Source: Gammaproteobacteria bacterium (GTDB lineage: Bacteria > Pseudomonadota > Gammaproteobacteria > Steroidobacterales > Woeseiaceae). From it: a stretch of DNA of 39,846 bases. The stretch covers positions 1 through 39,846 of the forward strand of contig JAOUHU010000025.1 of assembly GCA_029884455.1 (NCBI GenBank). The letters are read 5' to 3'. The position numbers were made by a program, and so were the translations under genes. Below are positions 32,186-39,846 of this stretch, one piece after another; the first letter of the stretch is position 1; every line of letters starts with the position of its first letter. Below the pieces are notes generated by a model, which was given only the letters and a program-made list of their open reading frames with translations, did no database searches and had not been told where the DNA came from.

Positions 32186-33127
32186 ATGGATGATATGGCA
32201 AGTATGGATAAACAAAACTCGGAATCCCGATCTGTTGCCCACTCCGAAGAGTTGGTCGACAAGTTCCTGGATGCTATCTGGATGGAACGCGGCTTGTCAC
32301 AGAACACGCTGGGTGCCTACCGCGCTGACCTGATGACACTGGGCCGTTCGCTGTCCGAGCAAAAGAAGTCGATCGATTCGGCTGACAAATCGGACCTGCT
32401 GGCATTCATCGCCGGGCGCGTCGAGGGTGGTGCGAAGCCACGGTCGACGGCGCGACAATTGTCCAGTTTTCGCCGTTTCTTTCGCTACATAATGCGTGAG
32501 GGGCTTAGAAATTCAGACCCGACCGCCGACATCGAAATGCCACGTATCGGGCGTTCCTTGCCGAAAACGCTGAGCGAGGACGAAGTCGAGGCGCTGTTGC
32601 TTGCGCCGAACACCGATGAACCCTTGGGCCACCGTGACCGCACCATGCTCGAGTTGCTGTACGCCACAGGCCTGCGGGTCTCCGAACTGATCAACCTGAA
32701 GCAGTCACAAGTCAATTTCAACCAGGGCGTAATACGCATCGTCGGCAAGGGCGATCGCGAACGACTGATACCGCTGGGCGAGGAAGCGCAACGCTGGCTA
32801 CGCGACTTTATCGACGGGCCGCGCATGGAAATCCTGCTCGAGCGGCAAACTGACTACCTTTTTCCTACCCGTCGCGGCGATCGCATGACTCGCCAGGCGT
32901 TCTGGCACATCATCAAGCGTTATGCGGAAAAGGCTGGTGTGCGCAAGAAGATGTCACCACACAGCCTGCGGCATGCCTTTGCGACCCACCTTCTGAACCG
33001 TGGTGCCGACCTGCGTGTAGTGCAGCTGTTGCTTGGCCACAGTGACCTGTCGACCACGCAGATTTACACGCATGTGGCCCGGGAACGCCTCAAGGAATTG
33101 CACGCGCAACACCACCCGCGAGGTTAG
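32186..33127 (+). CDS. xerD: Site-specific tyrosine recombinase XerD
   Basis: With XerC it resolves chromosome dimers at dif. The 313-residue protein has an N-terminal SAM-like core-binding domain (about 20-110) and the catalytic domain with Arg in TGLRVSELINL, Lys in GKGDRERLIP, HSLRHAFATHLL, GHSDLSTTQIYTH and the Tyr nucleophile in that last motif. Starts at 32186, 32195 and 32204 are all possible. It is followed by dsbC 58 bases later, as in E. coli. Nothing suggests a mobile-element integrase. Confidence 0.95.
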   Translation: MDDMASMDKQNSESRSVAHSEELVDKFLDAIWMERGLSQNTLGAYRADLMTLGRSLSEQKKSIDSADKSDLLAFIAGRVEGGAKPRSTARQLSSFRRFFRYIMREGLRNSDPTADIEMPRIGRSLPKTLSEDEVEALLLAPNTDEPLGHRDRTMLELLYATGLRVSELINLKQSQVNFNQGVIRIVGKGDRERLIPLGEEAQRWLRDFIDGPRMEILLERQTDYLFPTRRGDRMTRQAFWHIIKRYAEKAGVRKKMSPHSLRHAFATHLLNRGADLRVVQLLLGHSDLSTTQIYTHVARERLKELHAQHHPRG

Positions 33128-33185
33128 CTTTGTTACACTTGCCACCGCGGGGAACCTGGCCCGATAATGCTGGTCAACTAAAGCC

Positions 33186-33947
33186 ATGAAAACGCGTATG
33201 CAGGCACCTAAATCAATTCTTTTTTCTTCGCTCGCACTGGTCGCGGCGGCGGTATTTCTGGGGCCCACAGCACCGGCCGAAGAGTCGGATGCAAGTCTCC
33301 AGCAGGTGCGCGACAAAGTCACGGCCATGTTTGACACGATCGAGGCCAAAGACGTCAATATCAGCCCGGTCGATGGCTGGTACACCATTCAGAAAGGCTC
33401 GATTGTCGCGTACATCTCGACCGACGGCCGCTATTTGCTGCAGGGCGACCTGATCGACCTGGAGCAGAATGTCAACGTGAGCGAGGCCGCGCGTAATCAA
33501 TCGCGCCGCGAACTCATGGCCTCGGTCAAAGACGAAGATGTCATCCTGTTCTCGCCGGCGGAGAAAAAATATTCCGTATCCGTATTTACGGACGTGGAAT
33601 GCACCTACTGTCGCCGGCTGCACAACCAGATAGACGAGTACCTGGCGCATGGCATCGAGGTACGCTACCTGATGTATCCGCGTAATGGGCCGACCTCGAA
33701 TGCCTGGACCACAGCGGAGCACGTCTGGTGTGCCAGTGATCGCAATGGCGCATTGACGGCCGCCAAGAACGATCGGCAATTTGCATTCACTGACTGTGAT
33801 GCGTCGATTGTGCAGAACCAGTATCAGATGGGCCAGGAGGTCGGTCTGAGTGGCACACCGGCAATCGTACTCGACGATGGCACTCTGATCAGCGGCTACC
33901 TGCCACCGGACCAGCTCAAAGCCCGCCTCGACATAGCCGCCAACTAA
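33186..33947 (+). CDS. dsbC: Thiol:disulfide interchange protein DsbC
   Basis: This periplasmic disulfide isomerase repairs wrongly paired cysteines. The 253-residue protein has a signal peptide (hydrophobic SSLALVAAAVFL, cut around APAE at about 32), an N-terminal dimerisation domain with DGRYLLQGDLIDL, and a thioredoxin domain with active site CTYC in TDVECTYCRRLH and the cis-proline loop LSGTPAIVL. The E. coli enzyme has CGYC, so CTYC is a variant. Position after xerD matches E. coli. Confidence 0.94.
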   Translation: MKTRMQAPKSILFSSLALVAAAVFLGPTAPAEESDASLQQVRDKVTAMFDTIEAKDVNISPVDGWYTIQKGSIVAYISTDGRYLLQGDLIDLEQNVNVSEAARNQSRRELMASVKDEDVILFSPAEKKYSVSVFTDVECTYCRRLHNQIDEYLAHGIEVRYLMYPRNGPTSNAWTTAEHVWCASDRNGALTAAKNDRQFAFTDCDASIVQNQYQMGQEVGLSGTPAIVLDDGTLISGYLPPDQLKARLDIAAN

Positions 33948-33966
33948 AAAGGGCTCTGACCCCTGT

Positions 33967-34500
33967 TCAGGATTTGGCGCGACGCAGCTCGTGAATATGC
34001 ACGCCGTTGTTCCGGCCCTGGTCGTCGAAATATTTGCGCAGCGCGTAACGGCCACTTTGAAAAGCCAGATCATCCCAGGGAATTTCGTTCTCGGCAAACA
34101 TCCTGACTTCCAGGCTTTCCTTTCCCGGCGAAAAGTCACTCAGCATCTTCGCCGTAAAAAACAGGTGCAACTGGCCGGCGTCAACGACGTCGACGGACGC
34201 AAACAGGTGGCCAATCTCGACTTTGGCGCCGGCCTCTTCCAGCGTTTCACGCACCGCGCCTTCGGCGGTGGATTCGCCCAGTTCCATGAAGCCGGCGGGT
34301 ACAGTCCAGTAGCCATAGCGGGGTTCGATGGCCCGCTTGCACAGCAGCACGCGGCCATTCTTTTCGGGTATGCAGCCGACGACGATCTTCGGATTCACAT
34401 AGTGCACGGTGCCGCAGGCGTCGCAGACACTGCGTGTGCGGTTGTCGTCTTCAGGGATTCGCAGCGTGACCGGCCGGCCGCAATCAGCGCAATATTTCAT
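33967..34500 (-). CDS. Nudix hydrolase with N-terminal zinc ribbon
   Basis: Such enzymes cleave nucleoside diphosphates linked to another group, such as NADH or ADP-ribose. The 177-residue protein starts with two CxxC pairs (YCADC and VCDAC), which form a zinc ribbon, and then carries the Nudix box at about residues 70-92, beginning GFMELGEST and ending RETLEEAG. The size is smaller than E. coli NudC (257 residues), so the exact substrate is uncertain. It is convergent with dsbC and upstream of the tRNA-Leu gene on the same strand; the tRNA gene precedes it by 27 bases. Confidence 0.88.
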   Translation of the reverse strand: MKYCADCGRPVTLRIPEDDNRTRSVCDACGTVHYVNPKIVVGCIPEKNGRVLLCKRAIEPRYGYWTVPAGFMELGESTAEGAVRETLEEAGAKVEIGHLFASVDVVDAGQLHLFFTAKMLSDFSPGKESLEVRMFAENEIPWDDLAFQSGRYALRKYFDDQGRNNGVHIHELRRAKS

Positions 34501-34527
34501 AGTGGATTCTTAAGCAGCGTAAGGGCA

Positions 34528-34614
34528 TGGTGCCGGGAGGGGGAATCGAACCCCCACTTCCTTTCGAAAACTGGATTTTGAGTCCAGCGCGTCTACCAGT
34601 TCCGCCATCCCGGC
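34528..34614 (-). tRNA. tRNA-Leu (anticodon CAA)
   Basis: The 84-nt body plus an encoded CCA at 34528-34530 makes 87 nt. The acceptor stem GCCGGGA pairs with TCCCGGC, the anticodon stem is CTGGA/TCCAG with loop CTCAAAA (anticodon CAA at 34578-34580), and the T arm GGGGG-TTCGATT-CCCCC is standard. A long variable arm (around TTTTCGAAAGGAAG) marks a leucine tRNA. It reads UUG codons. Confidence 0.96.
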
Positions 34615-34636
34615 ATGCCCAGTTCAAACGGCGCAC

Positions 34637-34642
34637 AGTATA
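34637..34642 (-). promoter_or_regulatory. -10 box of the tRNA-Leu promoter
   Basis: TATACT on the minus strand, about 22 bases before the tRNA 5-prime end, followed by a GC-rich GTGCGCC stretch. GC-rich sequence after the -10 box is typical of stringently controlled stable-RNA promoters. No clear -35 hexamer at 16-18 bp was found. Confidence 0.5.
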
Positions 34643-34727
34643 GGCGGGCAGGATCGCAGTCGCCAGAGGCAAAATAATTCCTTGCGTGCGACTCTTTTCG
34701 CTGATTACGCATCTAAAGCTTCGAGAC

Positions 34728-35333
34728 ATGAGCAAATTTGCCGACATCCAGATTGACCCGGCGATCGTGCAACGAGCGGCCCGGGGTGACATCCGGGCGC
34801 ACGAGATCATCTACCGGGCGTTCGCCACACCCGTGTATTCCTTATGTTTGCGATTCACGCGTGTGCCGGCGCATGCCGAGGACCTTGTCCAGGAAACGTT
34901 CATCGAGGTGATGCGATCGATCGCCAGGTTCCGCGGTGAAGCGGCGCTGGGCAGCTGGATACGCCGCGTTGCCGTGTCCAAGGCGCTGATGTTCCTGCGC
35001 TCTGCCTGGACCGCGAAGGGCCAGGCGCTTGGAGAGGATTGGGATGAGACCACAGCCGGCGATGCGGTGAGTCATGGCATCTCCAGCCAGCCGAGTGATG
35101 CGCTGGACCTGGACGCGGCGCTCGCCAATTTACCGGCGGTCAGCCGCACGATTGTCTGGCTGCACGACGTCGAAGGATTTACGCACAAGGAAATTGCAAA
35201 AATGATGGGCCGCACAGAAAGTTTTTCCAAATCGCAGTTATCCCGTGCCTACCAGCGCCTGCGACCCATGCTGGCCCAGCATGGCGAGGAGCCGATGGCG
35301 GAGAACGCAGTGCTCGGGAGTATGCGCACATGA
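34728..35333 (+). CDS. ECF-type RNA polymerase sigma factor
   Basis: It directs RNA polymerase to a small stress or envelope regulon. The 201-residue protein has region 2 with YSLCLRFTRVPAHAEDLVQET and FRGEAALGSWIRRV, and region 4 with LPAVSRTIVWLHDVEGFTHK and a helix-turn-helix KEIAKMMGRTE. I chose ATG 34728; a GTG 42 bases earlier is less likely. The gene overlaps the following membrane-protein gene by four bases (ATGA), the usual sign of a sigma/anti-sigma pair. The C-terminus has about 20 extra residues beyond region 4. Confidence 0.9.
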   Translation: MSKFADIQIDPAIVQRAARGDIRAHEIIYRAFATPVYSLCLRFTRVPAHAEDLVQETFIEVMRSIARFRGEAALGSWIRRVAVSKALMFLRSAWTAKGQALGEDWDETTAGDAVSHGISSQPSDALDLDAALANLPAVSRTIVWLHDVEGFTHKEIAKMMGRTESFSKSQLSRAYQRLRPMLAQHGEEPMAENAVLGSMRT

Positions 35334-35917
35334 GCAGTATGACGAAGGACGAAGAGATGATTTACGGATTGACCGTGCACGAGCGGTACCTCTTGCAACA
35401 GGAGCTGGCTGCGCTGACCGACACCATGCCACCGCGTGTGGTCTGGGATCGCATTGTTCGGCAGGCAACCGCTGAAGGAATAATTCGCGATCCGGTCGCA
35501 TGGCGGCGCTCGACCTGGTTCGGCGGATTTGCACTCGCCGCTACGGTCGTGCTGGCAGTTATCGTGCTGCCAGAGATCCGGACTGGCAGTGAGCCGGTAA
35601 CAACACATTCTGTGCCGGCCGCAACGGTACATGTTGAACCGATGTCGGTGACGGCTTTGCAGGCACTGATGGTGGAGTCGCGACAGCTGGAGAGCAATCT
35701 GCGCGCAATGCCGCAAGAGCCACGGGTCATGCGTGCCAGCACGGTGGCGACGATTTCCGATATAGAAAACGCGGTCGCGGCGATTGACTTCCAATTGAAC
35801 GATCCGGGTGTGCAGATGACGCCAGAGGAAACCGAGCTGTTCTGGCGGGAACGCGTCCGACTCATGAAAACACTGGTTCAGCTGCGTTATGCGCAAGCGC
35901 AGCGGGCTTCCTATTAA
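35330..35917 (+). CDS. Single-span membrane protein, probable anti-sigma factor
   Basis: I do not recognise a named family. The 195-residue product has a cytoplasmic N-terminal part of about 60 residues (including YGLTVHERYLLQQELAALTD), one membrane helix at about 63-80 (WFGGFALAATVVLAVIVL), and a periplasmic C-terminal part with helical charged sequence. This layout and its four-base overlap with the ECF sigma gene suggest a membrane-bound anti-sigma factor. It lacks the zinc HxxxCxxC motif, so it would be a different type from the common zinc-binding ones. Confidence 0.7.
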   Translation: MSSMTKDEEMIYGLTVHERYLLQQELAALTDTMPPRVVWDRIVRQATAEGIIRDPVAWRRSTWFGGFALAATVVLAVIVLPEIRTGSEPVTTHSVPAATVHVEPMSVTALQALMVESRQLESNLRAMPQEPRVMRASTVATISDIENAVAAIDFQLNDPGVQMTPEETELFWRERVRLMKTLVQLRYAQAQRASY

Positions 35918-35958
35918 TAATGCAGGAGGGCGAACAAGCCCGACAGGAGAGTACTGAA

Positions 35959-37011
35959 ATGAGTAGCTGGAAAATATTAGCGTCGCTGGCTGCGGCATTT
36001 ATGGTCGCGGCGCAGGCGTACGCGCAATCGGAGCCGCAAGCGCAGGACGGCACGCGACAGGCCGCACAACAAGCCGCACCGATGGGTGACGCTGAGGTCG
36101 ATCGACGCCTGTACGAAGCGGAGAAACAAATGGCCGAAGCCGCACGGCAGATGGCGGAATTGACAGCGGAACGGCTGCCGCATCGCGCCAATCTGCAGCG
36201 GCGCCTGGAAATCATAGGTGATGGCGGCCCGCGACTTGGCGTGACAATCGGCGGTGATGACAAGAGTCCTGTCAAGGGTGTCGCCATTCTTGGTGTGACA
36301 CCGGGGAGCGCGGCGGACGACGCCGGTTTGCGCGCCGGCGACCTGATTACAGCAGTCAATGGTGAGGCAATGGCAGGCGACAGTTCAGACGCAGCTGCGC
36401 AGAAACTGATCGATTTCATGGGCGGCGTAGTAGAAGGCGACAAGCTCGATATCGAGTACCTTCGCGATGGCAAGTCCGGCAAGGTCGAGGTTGAGCCGCG
36501 GGCAATCGACGCGCAGGTATTTGCCTTTGGGTTTGATGGTCGGAATTTCGGCCTGCCTGGGGTACCGCGCGCAATGATCGCGCCCGGTGGTCCCGGCAAC
36601 GTCTTTTTCGAGTGGCATTCGGACAGTGGCTGGGGTGACATGGAGCTTGTCGAGTTGAACGCAGGGCTCGGCAGGTATTTTGGGACCGAGCAGGGTTTGC
36701 TGGTGGTGAATGCGCCGAAATCGAAGGCGCTGCAACTCGAGGATGGCGACGTCATCCAGAAAATTGATGGCCGCGAGCCGACCTCGGTGCGCCACGCCTT
36801 GCGCATTCTCGGCTCGTACCAGTCGGGCGAGACCTTGAAGCTCGAAATCATGCGCGACAAGAAACACCGCACCCTCGATGTCGAAGTACCGGAGGACCTG
36901 AGCAGTGGGCTCATGCCCGAAATCGCTCCGGCCATGCGGCCCGCGTACGCGCCGGCGCCCGCTCCGGCACGCAAGAATCCACGCGTGAGCACGCCGATCG
37001 AAAAGACCTGA
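35959..37011 (+). CDS. Exported protein with two PDZ domains
   Basis: The 350-residue product has a signal peptide (cut after AYA, about 22), an alanine- and glutamine-rich coiled-coil-prone stretch (about 45-75), PDZ domain 1 (about 88-180; [22 protein letters not shown]) and PDZ domain 2 (about 230-310; [20 protein letters not shown]), then a proline-rich tail. No protease domain is present, so it is not a DegP-type enzyme. PDZ domains bind exposed C-termini. Start ATG 35959 has AGGAGAG about 6 bases ahead. It forms an operon with the sigma factor and its putative anti-sigma, suggesting a ligand-sensing or adaptor role. Confidence 0.85.
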   Translation: MSSWKILASLAAAFMVAAQAYAQSEPQAQDGTRQAAQQAAPMGDAEVDRRLYEAEKQMAEAARQMAELTAERLPHRANLQRRLEIIGDGGPRLGVTIGGDDKSPVKGVAILGVTPGSAADDAGLRAGDLITAVNGEAMAGDSSDAAAQKLIDFMGGVVEGDKLDIEYLRDGKSGKVEVEPRAIDAQVFAFGFDGRNFGLPGVPRAMIAPGGPGNVFFEWHSDSGWGDMELVELNAGLGRYFGTEQGLLVVNAPKSKALQLEDGDVIQKIDGREPTSVRHALRILGSYQSGETLKLEIMRDKKHRTLDVEVPEDLSSGLMPEIAPAMRPAYAPAPAPARKNPRVSTPIEKT

Positions 37012-37061
37012 CAGTAATACGCTGCGTGTCGCTGCGCATGGGTTTGTTACCATGCGCGCCC

Positions 37062-39214
<2,153 letters not shown>

Positions 39215-39305
39215 GAAGCTGCCCTTATTTCATCGGCTCTATGCCATAATACCGCGCTGATTTTCGGGGCAGACCCGACAGCCCCATACAAAAAGTTTGA
39301 GACTC

Positions 39306-39629
39306 ATGGAATTCTTAATTCAAAACGCACATGCACAGGGCGCGCCGGCGGCTGACCCGTTTGGTTTCCTGTTGCCAATGATCGTCATCTTTGCAGCTTT
39401 CTATTTCTTGTTGATTCGGCCGCAGCAGAAAAAGCAAAAGGCGCATGCCGCATTAATCGCAGCCCTCAAGGTCGGCGATGAAGTTCTGACGGCAGGCGGC
39501 ATACTCGGCAAGATCACTGCTGTCAGTGATCATTACGTGGCCGTGAAGGTTGCGGACAATACCGAGATCAAGATGCAGAAGGCCAGCGTATCGCAGGTCG
39601 TTCCCAAAGATACCTTCGACGCTGCCTGA
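39306..39629 (+). CDS. yajC: Preprotein translocase subunit YajC
   Basis: This is a small accessory subunit of the Sec translocon with SecD and SecF. The 107-residue protein has one membrane helix at about 17-37 (FGFLLPMIVIFAAFYFLLI), a basic stretch RPQQKKQK, and the VGDEVLTAGGILGKI segment. ATG 39306 is preferred over TTG 39297. It lies 91 bases after tgt and 20 bases before secD. Confidence 0.96.
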   Translation: MEFLIQNAHAQGAPAADPFGFLLPMIVIFAAFYFLLIRPQQKKQKAHAALIAALKVGDEVLTAGGILGKITAVSDHYVAVKVADNTEIKMQKASVSQVVPKDTFDAA

Positions 39630-39648
39630 ACGGCACCGGCGCTTCTTG

Positions 39649-39846
39649 ATGAACAGGTATCCCGGTTGGCTGAATGCACTCGTGCTCATGCTGCTGCTGG
39701 CGGGCATGTTGCTGGCGTTGCCGAATATTTATGGCAGCGTGCCGGCGGTGCAGTTGTCGGCCAACAACGGCGTCGACTTCACCGAAGAGCGCCTGCAGCA
39801 GGTTTTGCTGACGATGCAAAACGAGGGTGTCGAACCCGAGGCTGCC
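39649..39846 (+). CDS. secD: Protein translocase subunit SecD (partial, cut by window end)
   Basis: The first 66 residues are present. MNRYPGWLNALVLMLL opens a membrane helix followed by LALPNIYGSVPAVQLS, the typical SecD N-terminus. SecD uses the proton gradient to help pull exported proteins through. The gene runs off the window end. Confidence 0.93.
   Translation, partial: MNRYPGWLNALVLMLLLAGMLLALPNIYGSVPAVQLSANNGVDFTEERLQQVLLTMQNEGVEPEAA

Noticed and set aside
32186-33127. XerD as an integrase of a mobile island next to tRNA-Leu
   Set aside because: It matches housekeeping XerD in motifs and context (xerD-dsbC); no att repeats or phage genes flank the tRNA.
33948-33966. AAAAAGGGCTCTGACCCCTG near the dsbC end as a REP-type repeat
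   Set aside because: Only one copy and no partner hairpin or transposase in the window. A genome-wide copy count would be needed.

Overview
The window looks like chromosome from a GC-rich gammaproteobacterium, probably a free-living aerobic heterotroph. I infer this from four things: the gene orders xerD-dsbC and queA-tgt-yajC-secD, which are familiar in Gammaproteobacteria; a 180-kDa-type NAD-glutamate dehydrogenase; a large TonB-dependent receptor; and many acyl-CoA enzymes with an ETF-ubiquinone oxidoreductase. A marine or sediment lineage related to Woeseia or Steroidobacter would fit, but the sequence alone does not prove it.

Layout. Positions 1-2950 are an accessory patch: an intact IS30-family element (154-1384), then three small orphan genes (two membrane proteins and one exported protein). 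Each orphan gene is preceded by the same ~44-bp promoter-like module. From 2955 the window becomes dense housekeeping and catabolic DNA. 2955-6060 (minus) is a two-subunit acyl-CoA dehydrogenase followed by a SAM hydroxide adenosyltransferase (DUF62). 6157-8905 (plus) is a molybdenum cofactor operon, moaA-moaC-mobA-moaD-moaE, with a convergent MocA-like gene overlapping its end. 9524-9988 is a MaoC-like hydratase. 10040-16138 (minus) holds a TonB-dependent receptor, an exported M49-like metallopeptidase and a cysteine synthase-glutaredoxin fusion. 16303-19586 (plus) is an acyl-CoA ligase, a degenerate SDR protein and a TesB thioesterase. 19596-26869 (minus) is zapE, a MarR regulator, NAD-glutamate dehydrogenase and gpmA. 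26906-29274 (plus) is ETF-ubiquinone oxidoreductase and an orphan exported protein. 29322-32036 (minus) is plsC-like acyltransferase, thiolase and hydroxyacyl-CoA-type SDR. 32186-33947 is xerD-dsbC, then a Nudix hydrolase and tRNA-Leu(CAA) on the minus strand. 34728-37011 is an ECF sigma factor, a membrane protein that may be its anti-sigma factor, and a double-PDZ exported protein. 37062-39846 is queA-tgt-yajC and the start of secD.

How they work together: acyl-CoA ligase, acyl-CoA dehydrogenases, a hydratase-fold protein, an SDR dehydrogenase, thiolase, thioesterase and ETF-QO cover activation, all steps of beta-oxidation, and electron delivery to quinone. Glutamate dehydrogenase and the putative peptide- and ligand-uptake genes suggest growth on lipids and amino acids. 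No stretch without a gene exceeds 300 bases. No CRISPR array, prophage or rRNA was seen. The least explained parts are the 5-prime orphan-gene array with its repeated promoter modules, the SDR protein that has lost its catalytic residues, the CysK-Grx fusion coupled to the M49-like peptidase, and the sigma/anti-sigma/PDZ operon.
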